NCBI GenBank assembly: GCA_034110465.1
Contig: JAWUZD010000010.1
Span: 1-64,000, forward strand
Direction of reading: 5' to 3'
DNA from: Aurantibacter sp034110465
GTDB taxonomy: Bacteria; Bacteroidota; Bacteroidia; Flavobacteriales; Flavobacteriaceae
Length of the DNA: 64,000 nucleotides
In this document: positions 7,463 to 16,315 of the stretch, piece by piece
How the letters are laid out: each line of letters opens with the position of its first letter
How positions within the stretch are numbered: position 1 is the first letter of the stretch
Notes under the pieces: model-generated
Seen by the model: the letters and a program-made list of their open reading frames with translations, nothing else
Told to the model about the DNA's origin: nothing
Databases searched by the model: none
Translations under genes and position numbers: made by a program

Positions 7463-8401
7463 ATGCCTAAAGAGAAAAAGAAAGCTATTAAAAATAAAAT
7501 TCATTCTCGAAATAAAAACAAAGAAAGATATGATTTAGGTGCGTTGCTAAAACTAAATCCTAAATTAAGCGATTATTTAAAACCTAATCATAAATGTGAA
7601 GATGCTGTAGATTTGTCTAATCCTATAGCTATTAAAATACTTAATCAAACTCTATTACATTATTATTACGGTATAGAAAACTGGAATTTTTCTGATAAAA
7701 ACTTATGCCCTACAATACCAAATAAAGCAGATTACATACATTATATGGCCGATGTTTTAATGGGAAGTAATTTTGGAAATTTACCCGAAGGCGAAAAAAT
7801 TACTTGTTTAAATATTGGTGCTGGAGCAACCTGCATCTACCCTATTATTGGTGTCACAGAATATAATTGGAATTTTATAGCATCAGATATAGATTCAGAG
7901 TCTATTAAATCCGCACAAACTATTGTAACAGAAAATAAAGTTTTAACAAATAAAATAGAATTACGATTACAAGAAAAACCAAAAGATGTTATTTACGGTG
8001 CGTTAAGAAGAGAAGAAACCATTGATTTAGCTATTTGTAATCCGCCTTTTTACAATTCTATTGAAGATGCTAAAGAAGATACACAGAAAAAAACTGCACC
8101 ATATAAAGCTTCAGAAATTACTCCTGAAATTATTTATAGTGGCGGAGAAATTAAATTCTTAAAACAATACATTAAAGAAAGTAAAGCTTTTGGAAGTACT
8201 TGTTTCTGGTTTTCGGCTTTAGTTACAAAAAAAGCAAACCAAAAATCATTGCCCGAATTTTTAAAATTAATTGGAGCTACAGAAATAAAAGTTATTCCTT
8301 TTGGCTTAGGTAATAAATCTACTCAAATTATAGTTTGGACATTTCTTTCTCCAACAAAACAAAAAGAATGGAGAGAAACCAAATGGAGAAGTAAAAAATA
8401 G
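7463..8401 (+). CDS. rlmF: 23S rRNA (adenine(1618)-N6)-methyltransferase RlmF
   Basis: 312 aa, the usual length for the family. A lysine/arginine-rich start is followed by a Rossmann-type methyltransferase: the SAM loop CLNIGAGATCIYP (~115-127), ASDIDSESIKSA (~140-151), and the amino-methyltransferase motif NPPF at 193-196 in LAICNPPFYNS. RlmF methylates N6 of A1618 of 23S rRNA (E. coli numbering). The C-terminus (KQKEWRETKW) fits the family. It is followed by its own promoter-like box and an NrnA-type gene, with which it has no known functional link. Confidence 0.93.
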   Translation: MPKEKKKAIKNKIHSRNKNKERYDLGALLKLNPKLSDYLKPNHKCEDAVDLSNPIAIKILNQTLLHYYYGIENWNFSDKNLCPTIPNKADYIHYMADVLMGSNFGNLPEGEKITCLNIGAGATCIYPIIGVTEYNWNFIASDIDSESIKSAQTIVTENKVLTNKIELRLQEKPKDVIYGALRREETIDLAICNPPFYNSIEDAKEDTQKKTAPYKASEITPEIIYSGGEIKFLKQYIKESKAFGSTCFWFSALVTKKANQKSLPEFLKLIGATEIKVIPFGLGNKSTQIIVWTFLSPTKQKEWRETKWRSKK

Positions 8402-8423
8402 GGTTTCTCACAAATAATAGACA

Positions 8424-8431
8424 TAACTTTG
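8424..8431 (+). promoter_or_regulatory. Bacteroidota -7 box (TAACTTTG) before DHH phosphoesterase
   Basis: Exact TAnnTTTG match followed by caggcaa, similar to the tttgcaag context seen before pheT and kdsD here. It lies 53 bp before the start codon. No good -33 TTG was seen. Confidence 0.4.
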
Positions 8432-8483
8432 CAGGCAACTTAATTGAAGAAAAAAAACACCAATTTCTACAAGCAAAAAACAA

Positions 8484-9485
8484 ATGAATATTTACAAGCA
8501 AATTGAAGTAGAGATTAAAGCAGCTTCACATATCGTTATTACAGCACATAAATCTGCAGATGGAGATTCTATTGGATCATCTTTAGGATTACTATATTTT
8601 ATAGAAAAACTAGGCAAGAAAGCCGTTATTTGTCATCCAGACAAAGCACCAGAATTTTTATATTGGTTAGATACAGATTCTATTGTTTTAATGGAAGAAA
8701 CTCCAGAACTTGTTACAGAACACATGCAAAAAGCAGATTTAATTTTCTGTTTAGATTACAATGCTACAAATCGTGTTGGACCAGAAATGCAAGTCTTGTT
8801 AGAGGAATCTACAAGTAAAAAGATTATGATTGATCATCATTTAAATCCTGAAGTTTTTCCTTCTATAACTGTTTCTGAAACTTCTGTATGTTCTACCGCT
8901 CAATTAATTGTTGAACTAATTGAACAATCTGGTCATTTAGACTTATTAGACGAAAAAATTGGCACACCACTTTACTTAGGTATTCTAACAGATACTGGAA
9001 GTTTTAGGTTTAACTCTGTACAGCCAAGAACACACGAAATTCTAGCCAAAATTTTAGCCTCAGGTGTAAAGCATCATTTAATTCATGAAAAATTAAGTGA
9101 TAATAATACTGAAAGTCGTTTGCGATTACAAGGTTACGCTATGAGCAAAAAACTTGAGATTTTGTACGACTATAATGTAGCAATTATCTCTTTATCTAAA
9201 GAAGAACTTGCCAAATACAATTACAAAAAAGGAGATACAGATAGTTTAGCAAACATAGTTTTGTCTATAAAAGGAATGAAAGCTGCCATTGTATTTACAG
9301 AACGTGATGGTATTATGAAAATTTCTTTCCGCTCTAAAGGTGAAGAAAACCCGGTAAATGTTTTAGCAAAAGAACATTTTAATGGTGGCGGACATGCAAA
9401 TGCATCTGGAGGAATGAGCGACTTAACTGTAACTGAAACTTTAGACAAATTAAAAGGATTAATTCCACAGTATTTTAATAACTAA
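8484..9485 (+). CDS. DHH family phosphoesterase, NrnA-like (oligoribonuclease / pAp phosphatase)
   Basis: 333 aa with the full DHH/DHHA1 layout: AHKSADGDSIGSS (~21-33), LDYNATNR (~93), the signature IDHHLNPE (~117), GILTDTGSFRF (~168), and the C-terminal DHHA1 motif FNGGGHANASGG (~300). NrnA-type enzymes break down nanoRNAs and 3'-phosphoadenosine 5'-phosphate and take the place of Orn in bacteria lacking it. Metal-ligand Asp and His residues are all present, so the enzyme should be active. It is followed after 43 bp by a small unknown gene that ends in a strong terminator, suggesting a two-gene unit. Confidence 0.92.
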   Translation: MNIYKQIEVEIKAASHIVITAHKSADGDSIGSSLGLLYFIEKLGKKAVICHPDKAPEFLYWLDTDSIVLMEETPELVTEHMQKADLIFCLDYNATNRVGPEMQVLLEESTSKKIMIDHHLNPEVFPSITVSETSVCSTAQLIVELIEQSGHLDLLDEKIGTPLYLGILTDTGSFRFNSVQPRTHEILAKILASGVKHHLIHEKLSDNNTESRLRLQGYAMSKKLEILYDYNVAIISLSKEELAKYNYKKGDTDSLANIVLSIKGMKAAIVFTERDGIMKISFRSKGEENPVNVLAKEHFNGGGHANASGGMSDLTVTETLDKLKGLIPQYFNN

Positions 9486-9528
9486 CAACACATAATTGTC
9501 TTTTAATAAGACCTTAAAATAGAGTAAA

Positions 9529-9846
9529 ATGACACAAGACGAATTTTTAGAACAAAAAGTATTTACAGGATTAACTATAGAAGATCAAGACAAAACAGGT
9601 GTTTATTTTTCTGAAGAAGAATTTCCAGAAGTTTTAAAGCAAGCAGAATACCTTGGTATTGCTGTTTATGATATTAAAACAACTTTAGAAGGAAAAGAGT
9701 TTAAAACAGTACATCATGAGTCTTTTAGAAAAAAAGCGACTGATGCTAACTGGTACAATAAAGAATTCAAAAACTTAAAACGTTTGCAAGAAGGTTTGCT
9801 TTATAGCGGAACTTATAAAGTATCTAAAAAATTATTAGATAAATAA
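9529..9846 (+). CDS. Small conserved-looking protein of unknown function
   Basis: 105 aa, soluble and charged (EEFPEVLKQAEYLGIAVYDI, ESFRKKATDANWYNKEFKNL). No signal peptide, membrane segment or recognised motif. It is read in the same direction as the NrnA-like gene 43 bp upstream and ends 15 bp before a 16-bp-stem terminator, so it is likely expressed with that gene. No function is proposed. Confidence 0.7.
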   Translation: MTQDEFLEQKVFTGLTIEDQDKTGVYFSEEEFPEVLKQAEYLGIAVYDIKTTLEGKEFKTVHHESFRKKATDANWYNKEFKNLKRLQEGLLYSGTYKVSKKLLDK

Positions 9847-9861
9847 TTATTTCTAATCAAT

Positions 9862-9896
9862 AAAAAAGCCTTAAACATTATGTTTAAGGCTTTTTT
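9862..9896. terminator. Strong bidirectional hairpin terminator
   Basis: Perfect 16-bp stem aaaaaagccttaaaca / tgtttaaggctttttt with a 3-nt loop, flanked by A and T runs. It closes the nrnA-like unit. Confidence 0.85.
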
Positions 9897-9983
9897 ATAT
9901 CTAAGATTAATGCTGGAAATTATTCATTTGCATCTTAGAAGCAATACATTCAAACTTAGTTATAAATTCTGTAAATTATCTAA

Positions 9984-10058
9984 ACTTGACTTTGTATTTT
10001 TTTAAACTAAATTCGTATAACTGCTGATATAAAATATTGAAACGTATTCATATCATCT
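9984..10058. repeat. ~75-bp intergenic repeat, copy A
   Basis: Starts acttgacttt and ends attcatatcatct. It aligns with 62347-62422 over its whole length with one single-base gap and roughly 75% identity; the last 33 bases (gatataaaa.att.aaacg then attcatatcatct) are nearly identical. Each copy lies soon after a hairpin terminator, outside any coding frame. It could be a small RNA gene, a promoter region or a nonautonomous element. The rest of 9897-10100 shows nothing recognisable. Confidence 0.6.
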
Positions 10059-10100
10059 AACTGTTATAAGAACACTTCAAAAGTGTCAAAATAAAAATCA

Positions 10101-10132
10101 AAAAATGCCTTACATTTCTGTAAGGCATTTTT
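10101..10132 (-). terminator. Hairpin terminator after TlpA-like gene
   Basis: Perfect 14-bp stem aaaaatgccttaca / tgtaaggcattttt with loop tttc. On the minus strand it is followed by T-rich sequence and lies 27 bp beyond the stop of the TlpA-like lipoprotein. Confidence 0.85.
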
Positions 10133-10159
10133 TATTTTACATACTAACTTATAAAATCA

Positions 10160-11389
10160 TTACTCACTTTTTAATTCATTAACAAAACGTTCAAATTCTG
10201 TTTTAAATTCGGTGTATTTCTCTCCAGTTGCAGGACCATTAAAACCTGTGTGTATTTTTCTAACTTTACCTTTTTTATCTATAAATATAGTTGTTGGATA
10301 ACTTAACACATGATTTAACATTGGCAATTTATCGTTTGCCTTAGCTTTACTTGAAGAGCCAACTTGCGCTAGTAAAATGGGGTACGTAATTTCTAATCTA
10401 TCTTTTAAACGTTTAATGTTTTTGAATGCTTTCTCTTCGGTTTTAACATACTCAAAAGCTAAAGCTACAATTTCAAAATCATCAGATTTATTTTTTTTGT
10501 AATAATCAGAGAAATAAGTACTTTCATCTAAACAATTTGGACACCAAGTTCCCATAATTTGAACTAAAACAACTTTATCTTTAAAACGTTCGTCATCTAA
10601 AGATATTTGTTTTCCATTCTCATCAGGAAAAGTAAATGCGATCTTATCGTAGCCTTCTTTTAAATAAGTTAAACTATCTGCGCTTGGTAGTTCATAATCA
10701 GTATTTCTTTTTGCTGTAAATGGCTCCTTCCATTGTGCACCAGAATAAAAATAGCCATTTATTAAACTGTCAGAAACATTTCCCGTAAACAAAAAAGCAT
10801 GTGCACCATCAAAAGTTGAAAGGTTCAATTGGTTTCCGTCTATTATTCCTTCTAAATATCTATAATCTCCTGTAGTTGTTCTAAAAGTACCTGTTACTTT
10901 ATTTCCGTTTTGTTTAAAAACACCTTTTGCTATATAGCTGTTTTCTTTAGAATCTGGACTAAATATTGTTTCCCAAATACCTTCTATATTCGATTTAGCA
11001 TTTTCTTTTATATCAAAACGATTAGAATTAAGACTTGCTACAAAATCCATTTGTCTACCTTTTTCGGGCATTACAAATTCCCCTTTTAATTTGTCTTTAT
11101 AAATCTTAGCTTTAATAACACCTTCAAAAACTGGTAGTTTTATATAGACAGAATCTTTATTATAAGTAATTTCATCTACCATAATTTCTTCATCTGAATT
11201 AAAAATAGTTAGATGTGTTTCGTCTTTAACTTGAAAAGAAAATGGAATAGTTAAATTTTCATCAATTTTTAAATCAGCTCTATATAGACCGTTTTCAAGT
11301 TTTGTTTCTAAGAGTTTTTCTGTTTTTTTATCTTCAGTTTTACAACCAAAAAATATTAGAATTAACAAAAGGTAACTTATGTTTTTCAT
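10160..11389 (-). CDS. TlpA family thiol-disulfide lipoprotein
   Basis: 409 aa lipoprotein: MKNISYLLLILIFFGC puts the lipid-anchor cysteine at residue 16. Residues ~30-235 form beta-rich N-terminal domains (GIWETIFSPDSKEN, NKVTGTFRTTTGDYRYLEG) of the type often seen before thioredoxin folds in Bacteroidota. The C-terminal ~170 residues are a TlpA/AhpC-like thioredoxin domain with active site WCPNC at 282-286, LVQIMGTW before it, and cis-Pro segment LSYPTTIFIDKKG. It probably reduces or exchanges disulfides on the periplasmic side. Own terminator; its relation to the two smaller exported-protein genes upstream is only positional. Confidence 0.9.
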   Translation of the reverse strand: MKNISYLLLILIFFGCKTEDKKTEKLLETKLENGLYRADLKIDENLTIPFSFQVKDETHLTIFNSDEEIMVDEITYNKDSVYIKLPVFEGVIKAKIYKDKLKGEFVMPEKGRQMDFVASLNSNRFDIKENAKSNIEGIWETIFSPDSKENSYIAKGVFKQNGNKVTGTFRTTTGDYRYLEGIIDGNQLNLSTFDGAHAFLFTGNVSDSLINGYFYSGAQWKEPFTAKRNTDYELPSADSLTYLKEGYDKIAFTFPDENGKQISLDDERFKDKVVLVQIMGTWCPNCLDESTYFSDYYKKNKSDDFEIVALAFEYVKTEEKAFKNIKRLKDRLEITYPILLAQVGSSSKAKANDKLPMLNHVLSYPTTIFIDKKGKVRKIHTGFNGPATGEKYTEFKTEFERFVNELKSE

Positions 11390-11443
11390 TGTAATTTATT
11401 TTAATAGGTTAATCGAGTAAAAAGTAAAATACTTACAAATAAA

Positions 11444-11468
11444 AAAATGCTGCAAAAAGCAGCATTTT
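11444..11468 (-). terminator. Hairpin terminator after coiled-coil protein gene
   Basis: Perfect 10-bp stem aaaatgctgc / gcagcatttt with loop aaaaa. On the minus strand it is followed by seven T residues; it lies 27 bp beyond the stop at 11495. Confidence 0.85.
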
Positions 11469-11494
11469 CTATTATAATTTAAAATAGGATTATT

Positions 11495-12043
11495 CTATAT
11501 TTTTGAATTAAGCAACTGCTCTCCTTTAGCAATAGAAGCTTCTAATGCTTTTACTTTCTCTTCTACTGTAGCAATTTTATTTTGCTTACTTAATAATTCA
11601 GTTTCAGAAAGCATATTAGAAAGTTGTTGCTCTTTTAATGAAGCTTTTGCTTTTTCTAATTTAGACTTAGCCATAACAACTTCTGCACGATTCTTATCTA
11701 AAGTAGTGTTTAGAGCTTTAAGGTTAGCTGGTATTTGTACGCTGTTACCTTTTGATACAAGCTTGTTTTCTGTTTCTTTTATAAGTTTATCAATTTTTAA
11801 TTTATCACTAGCAGAAGCAAATTTACGTTCAGCTTTTAACTCAGCAACTTTATCAACCACAATCTGCTTAACTTCAGAAGTTTTAGTTTCAATAGATATT
11901 TCATTTGATTTCTCTACCGTATTTTCAATTGGAGCTAACGCTTTTTGTTGAACACGTCTTGCTTTATCATTATTTTGAGCTTCAGCTGTTTGATTTACAC
12001 CAATTAATAATAAAGCTATAACTGTTAATTTAAATACTTTCAT
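11495..12043 (-). CDS. Exported coiled-coil protein of unknown function
   Basis: 182 aa with a signal peptide (MKVFKLTVIALLLIGVNQTAEAQ), then a Lys/Glu/Ala-rich sequence with heptad patterns predicted to be long coiled coil (for example VDKVAELKAERKFASASDKL, LEKAKASLKEQQLSNMLSE). No enzymatic motif. It lies 10 bp downstream of a small lipoprotein gene that is also Glu/Lys-rich and helical, so the two probably form an operon ending at the hairpin 11444-11468, and their products may act together in the periplasm. This pairing is inferred from the layout only. Confidence 0.75.
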   Translation of the reverse strand: MKVFKLTVIALLLIGVNQTAEAQNNDKARRVQQKALAPIENTVEKSNEISIETKTSEVKQIVVDKVAELKAERKFASASDKLKIDKLIKETENKLVSKGNSVQIPANLKALNTTLDKNRAEVVMAKSKLEKAKASLKEQQLSNMLSETELLSKQNKIATVEEKVKALEASIAKGEQLLNSKI

Positions 12044-12053
12044 AAATATAGTT

Positions 12054-12257
12054 TTAAAAATTATCTAATTCTTTTAATTCTTTTTCTAAAGCTTTTGCAT
12101 CTGTTTCTAATGTTTCAGAAATTTCTTCAATTTCTTTATCTAAGACCTCATCTGTCTCATTATTAGTAGAATTACTTTCTGCTTTTTCTTGTTTACAAGA
12201 TAAGAAAAAAATTGATACTAAAAATGCACTAATAAAAATAGTTGTTTTAAAATTCAT
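12054..12257 (-). CDS. Small acidic lipoprotein
   Basis: 67 aa. MNFKTTIFISAFLVSIFFLSC is a lipoprotein signal with cysteine at residue 21. The mature part is only ~46 residues, nearly all Glu/Lys/Ser/Asn with a helical repeat (DKEIEEISETLETDAKALE). No domain recognised. It is upstream of, and likely co-transcribed with, the exported coiled-coil protein, and is divergent from pheT. Small size and low complexity lower confidence, but signal peptide and position support a real gene. Confidence 0.7.
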   Translation of the reverse strand: MNFKTTIFISAFLVSIFFLSCKQEKAESNSTNNETDEVLDKEIEEISETLETDAKALEKELKELDNF

Positions 12258-12284
12258 TTTTTTTAATTAATTAGGTTTGAAGCT

Positions 12285-12313
12285 TTGCTACTGCTATCAA
12301 ATTAATATATTTG
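12285..12313 (+). promoter_or_regulatory. Bacteroidota-type promoter for pheT
   Basis: TTG at 12285-12287, an 18-bp spacer, and TATATTTG at 12306-12313 fit the Bacteroidota -33/-7 consensus. It lies 25 bp before the pheT ATG at 12339. Confidence 0.75.
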
Positions 12314-12338
12314 CAAGCAATAAATTTACATTATTTTT

Positions 12339-14765
12339 ATGAAGATTTCATACAATTGGTTAAAACAATTTTTACAAACAGATTGGACAACAGACCAAAC
12401 TAGCGAACTTTTAACAGATTTAGGCCTTGAAGTTGAAGGTGTAAATACATACCAAAGCGTAAAAGGCGGCTTAAAAGGTGTCATTGTTGGAGAAGTTTTA
12501 ACTTGTGTACCACATGAAAATGCGGATAAATTAAAAGTAACAACGGTTAATATAGGTCTAGAAAACCCTGTACAAATTGTATGTGGTGCGCCAAATGTTG
12601 CTGCAGGACAAAAAGTACCTGTTGCTACTATTGGAACGACTTTATATACGCCAGAAGGCGAAGCTTGGAGTATTAAAAAAGGTAAAATTAGAGGCGAAGA
12701 AAGTCATGGAATGATTTGTGCCGAAGATGAATTAGGCTTAGGAAAATCTCATGATGGTATTATGGTTTTACCAGAAGATACAATGGTTGGTTTAGATTGT
12801 GCTGATTTATTTAAAATTGAAAACGATGAAATTTTTGAAATTGGCTTAACTCCAAATCGCTCAGATGCTATGAGTCATTTTGGTACTGCGCGCGATTTAA
12901 AAGCGGGTTTATTACAAAAAGGAATTAATATTGAATTAATTACGCCATCTGTAAGTGCTTTTCATGTTAACGATCGTTCTTTAAAAATAGATATTGATGT
13001 TCATAATATCGAAAAAGCACCAAGATATTGCGGTGTTTCAATTTCTAATATAAAAGTTGCAGATTCTCCAGAATGGTTACAAAATCGTTTAAAAGCTATT
13101 GGCTTAGCTCCTATTAATAATGTTGTAGATGCAACAAATTATGTTTTACACGACTTAGGTCAGCCATTACATGCATTTGATGCGGCTAAAATATCTGGAA
13201 ATAAAATTGAAGTTAAAACAGTTGCTTCTGGAACAAAATTCACGACTTTAGATGGTGTTGAACGTGAATTACACGAAGATGATTTAATGATCTGTGATAC
13301 TAAAAAACCACTTTGTATTGCTGGTGTTTTTGGTGGGTTAGATTCTGGTGTAAGCAATCAAACTACAAGTATATTTTTAGAAAGCGCCTATTTTAATCCT
13401 GTTAGTGTTAGAAAAACAGCAAAAAGACATGCTTTAAATACAGATGCATCTTTTAGATTTGAAAGAGGTATTGATCCAAATATTACAGAATACGCCTTAA
13501 AAAGAGCTGCCATTTTAATTACTGAAATTGCTGGTGGAGAAATTACTAGTGACATAATAGATGTTTATTCTAATAAAATTGAAGATTTTCAAGTTAGAAT
13601 TAGTTTTGATAAAGTAACAAAATTAATTGGTCAAGAAATTCCTAAAGAAACCATTAAATCTATTTTAACATCTTTAGAAATTAAAGTTAATAATGTAACC
13701 GAAACTGGCTTAGGTCTTACGGTTCCAGCTTACAGAAACGATGTAACTCGTGAAGCTGATGTTATTGAAGATATTCTTCGTGTTTACGGATATAATAATA
13801 TTGAAACCACTTCAAAATTAAATGCTTCAATGGCTAACTCATCTCGTTTTGATGATCATAAACTACAAAACGTTACCGGAAATCAATTAGCAAGTATTGG
13901 TTTTTACGAGATTATGGCAAACTCTTTAACCACACCAAATTATATTGGTTTAAGCGAGCAATTAAAAGAAGAACATAATATTACAATGCTTAATCCTTTA
14001 AGTAACGATTTATCTGTTTTAAGACAGTCGTTATTATTTTCTGGATTAGAAGCAATTTCTCATAATATAAACCGAAGAAATACCGATTTAAAATTCTTTG
14101 AATTTGGTAAAACGTATCACGATTTTAATGGAACACGCGAAGAATTCAAGCGTTTGTCTATATTAATAACTGGTCAGAAAACTGCAGAAATTTGGAATTC
14201 TCCTAAGAGTGAAACTAATTTCTTTTACTTAAAAGGTTTGGTAAATTCAGTTTTAGAGCGCTTAGGAATTAATCGTTTTAACGAAAAAGCAGTAAGTAAT
14301 GATGTTTTTAGCGATGGATTAGGTTTATATCAAGGTAAAATGGAATTGGTTCAATTTGGAAACGTACAAACTAAAGTGTTAAAACATTTTGGAATTTCTA
14401 AAGCTGTTTTTTATGCCGAATTTAATTGGGACAACATTATTGAAGTAGCTAAACGAAATAAAATTAAGTTTACACCAATACCTAAGTTTCCAGAATCTAG
14501 ACGTGATTTTGCTTTGTTATTAGACAATACAGTAACTTTTAACGACATTAATACCATTGCTAAACAAACAGAAAAACAGTTATTAAAATCGGTTAATTTA
14601 TTTGATGTTTACGAAGGTAAAAACCTTCCTGATGGTAAAAAGAGTTATGCGGTAAGCTTTACATTTAGAGACGAAAACAAAACACTTACTGATAAGCGAG
14701 TAGATAAAGTAATGAGTAAATTACAACAAAATTTCGAGAACAAATTAAACGCTGAATTAAGATAA
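12339..14765 (+). CDS. pheT: Phenylalanine--tRNA ligase beta subunit
   Basis: 808 aa, full length. The order is as in bacterial PheT: start MKISYNWLKQFL, tRNA-binding OB domain (~40-150, HENADKLKVTTVNIG..CGAPNV), B3/B4 editing domain (~210-390, NNVVDATNYVLHDLGQPLHAFDA), B5 DNA-binding-like domain (~400-470), catalytic-like core (LNPLSNDLSVLRQSLL), and the C-terminal ferredoxin-fold anticodon-binding domain (FPESRRDFALLLD...YAVSFTFRDENKTLTD). It pairs with PheS, which is not in this window, to charge tRNA-Phe. A 2-bp gap to the following small membrane protein suggests co-transcription. Confidence 0.98.
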   Translation: MKISYNWLKQFLQTDWTTDQTSELLTDLGLEVEGVNTYQSVKGGLKGVIVGEVLTCVPHENADKLKVTTVNIGLENPVQIVCGAPNVAAGQKVPVATIGTTLYTPEGEAWSIKKGKIRGEESHGMICAEDELGLGKSHDGIMVLPEDTMVGLDCADLFKIENDEIFEIGLTPNRSDAMSHFGTARDLKAGLLQKGINIELITPSVSAFHVNDRSLKIDIDVHNIEKAPRYCGVSISNIKVADSPEWLQNRLKAIGLAPINNVVDATNYVLHDLGQPLHAFDAAKISGNKIEVKTVASGTKFTTLDGVERELHEDDLMICDTKKPLCIAGVFGGLDSGVSNQTTSIFLESAYFNPVSVRKTAKRHALNTDASFRFERGIDPNITEYALKRAAILITEIAGGEITSDIIDVYSNKIEDFQVRISFDKVTKLIGQEIPKETIKSILTSLEIKVNNVTETGLGLTVPAYRNDVTREADVIEDILRVYGYNNIETTSKLNASMANSSRFDDHKLQNVTGNQLASIGFYEIMANSLTTPNYIGLSEQLKEEHNITMLNPLSNDLSVLRQSLLFSGLEAISHNINRRNTDLKFFEFGKTYHDFNGTREEFKRLSILITGQKTAEIWNSPKSETNFFYLKGLVNSVLERLGINRFNEKAVSNDVFSDGLGLYQGKMELVQFGNVQTKVLKHFGISKAVFYAEFNWDNIIEVAKRNKIKFTPIPKFPESRRDFALLLDNTVTFNDINTIAKQTEKQLLKSVNLFDVYEGKNLPDGKKSYAVSFTFRDENKTLTDKRVDKVMSKLQQNFENKLNAELR

Positions 14766-14767
14766 TT

Positions 14768-14983
14768 ATGGAAAATAACTTACCAGATACTCAGAAAAAA
14801 CCAAAACGTAAATTAGATTTATATATTGGTATTGTAATACTAATTTTAGGTTTTTACAGATTTTATGAGCATTATTTTAATGGCGTAGAATTTTCAACTT
14901 TTAAAATAGTTTTAACGTATGTAATGGTTGGTCTTGGTTTTTATAACCTTTATAAATATTTTGTTTTAAGTCAGAAGAACTAA
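14768..14983 (+). CDS. Small two-helix membrane protein of unknown function
   Basis: 71 aa. A charged N-terminus (NNLPDTQKKPKRKLD) is followed by two hydrophobic segments (LYIGIVILILGFYRFY and IVLTYVMVGLGFYNLYKYFV) joined by a short polar loop. It begins 2 bp after pheT and in the same direction, so it is probably translated from the pheT message. No domain was recognised and no function is proposed. Confidence 0.7.
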   Translation: MENNLPDTQKKPKRKLDLYIGIVILILGFYRFYEHYFNGVEFSTFKIVLTYVMVGLGFYNLYKYFVLSQKN

Positions 14984-15055
14984 GCTTAAAATACTTATTT
15001 CTGCTTTAAATGTTGTATATTAATATTATTTAGTATAACCCTAAACCTTAAAGTT

Positions 15056-15292
15056 ATGTCAGAATCAAATTATACAAAAGTATTTACGGGAAGTTTTATC
15101 ATTGTCCAACAAATGGTAAATGAGTTAGATAATATAGGCATTACTCCTATTGTTAAAGACGAATCTGAATCCGGACGTTTAGCTGGTTTTGGAAGTACAC
15201 CAATGGGACAGCAAGTGCTATTTGTTCATAATGATGAATTAAACAAAGCACTTCCAATTATAGAGCAAATTAAAAGCACTTTGACTTCTTAA
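15056..15292 (+). CDS. DUF2007 family putative signal-transducing protein
   Basis: 78 aa with the DUF2007 pattern: N-terminal YTKVFTGSFIIVQQMVNELD, a turn IGITPIVKDESES, and LFVHNDELNKALPIIEQI at the end, a small ferredoxin-like fold with a conserved C-terminal strand. The family is annotated as putative signal-transducing protein related to PII-like folds, without proven function. 72 bp after the small membrane protein gene and closed by a hairpin at 15314-15349. Confidence 0.8.
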   Translation: MSESNYTKVFTGSFIIVQQMVNELDNIGITPIVKDESESGRLAGFGSTPMGQQVLFVHNDELNKALPIIEQIKSTLTS

Positions 15293-15313
15293 TAAAGACT
15301 TCAACATTATTAT

Positions 15314-15349
15314 AAAAAGAGTTTCACTTAACTTTGTGAAGCTCTTTTT
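15314..15349 (+). terminator. Hairpin terminator after DUF2007 gene
   Basis: 14-bp stem aaaaagagtttcac / gtgaagctcttttt with one G-T pair and an 8-nt loop, ending in a T-run. The remainder of 15350-15440 holds only a short gtcattctgcactacgacg-like stretch with no gene. Confidence 0.8.
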
Positions 15350-15443
15350 GGGTTTTAAAAGCTTACTATGAAAAATTCAGTTTTGTCATTCTGCACTACG
15401 ACGCCGAATCTATCTTCAAAACGTGAAAATTTAAAACAAAAAA

Positions 15444-15471
15444 AAACGCCATCAAATAAATGATGGCGTTT
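15444..15471 (-). terminator. Repeated hairpin terminator, copy 1 (after rhodopsin gene)
   Basis: 11-bp stem aaacgccatca / tgatggcgttt, loop aataaa. On the minus strand it is followed by a run of nine T. It is 46 bp beyond the rhodopsin stop. The same hairpin recurs at 17258-17287 and 19937-19966. Confidence 0.88.
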
Positions 15472-15516
15472 AATATATTCTTTTTCGATTAATTTTTAAT
15501 TTTACCGATTTAGTAA

Positions 15517-16260
15517 TTAATCTATGACATTAGTTTCGTTTTTCTTAACTGCTAAAGCATAAATTACTAAACCAAATCCAATTTTATTAATTGCATCAGC
15601 TATGTTATATACAACATCTATTCCTCCTTGTGGAAAAATTGAGTTGTACCAACCTTCTGTACCCATCATATAACCTAAAGGATAAATTGCCCAACCTACT
15701 AATACAAACCAGCATAAAATTTTGTGAGCTTTTAAAACTTCTCCTCCAGCAGCTAATGCTAATTTTTTAGCACTACCTAACCAAATTTCATAAACGATGT
15801 AGAAATAAGCTGCTCCAGAAATTGCACCCCAAATTGCTGGACCATTTCCTGTGTTGTAAACTGCTTCTCCAAAATATCCTGTTACTAACATTATTACTGA
15901 AAACAAAATCATTTTCCACATTAAAGATGATTTTGCTCCTGCTACTTTAAGTATCAAATAAAATTCAACACACATTAATGGCACTGTTAAAATCCAGTCA
16001 ACATATCTAAAGAATGTTGGTGACTCCATATTTACAGCCCAATAATCTCTCATATAAAAATAATGTACTGCGGCAATAAATGTAATTAATCCAGATACAA
16101 GAACAGAAGTTCTCCATTTCTTGTCAAATTGACTTAATGATAAAAAGAAAAATGCAGATGCAGCCATCATTGCCATACAACCTACAAAAAAAGTAAATCC
16201 TACATAATCTGTTGGATCCATTTTAGTCACAACACTCGATAAAAATAATAAAGTTTTCAT
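15517..16260 (-). CDS. Proteorhodopsin, light-driven proton pump (green-tuned type)
   Basis: 247 aa, seven hydrophobic helices. Helix C reads RYVDWILTVPLMCVEF: Asp88, Thr92 and Glu99 form the DTE motif of proton-pumping proteorhodopsins (acceptor, Thr, donor). His66 lies 22 residues before Asp88, matching the His75-Asp97 pair of the reference protein. The retinal Schiff-base lysine is Lys226 in IADAINKIGFG. The spectral tuning site (reference residue 105) is Met96, the variant typical of green-absorbing flavobacterial forms. It lacks the NDQ motif of sodium pumps and the NTQ motif of chloride pumps. The pump exports protons under light across the inner membrane. blh, which makes retinal, is transcribed divergently from the adjacent 115-bp region. 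Confidence 0.96.
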   Translation of the reverse strand: MKTLLFLSSVVTKMDPTDYVGFTFFVGCMAMMAASAFFFLSLSQFDKKWRTSVLVSGLITFIAAVHYFYMRDYWAVNMESPTFFRYVDWILTVPLMCVEFYLILKVAGAKSSLMWKMILFSVIMLVTGYFGEAVYNTGNGPAIWGAISGAAYFYIVYEIWLGSAKKLALAAGGEVLKAHKILCWFVLVGWAIYPLGYMMGTEGWYNSIFPQGGIDVVYNIADAINKIGFGLVIYALAVKKNETNVID

Positions 16261-16315
16261 AGTTAATTGTTTAATTAATATTAATTTTGTTTAATTAAAT
16301 TTACAAATTGATAAA

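Noticed and set aside
15517..16260. Sodium- or chloride-pumping rhodopsin
   Set aside because: The helix C motif is Asp-Thr-Glu, not NDQ or NTQ.
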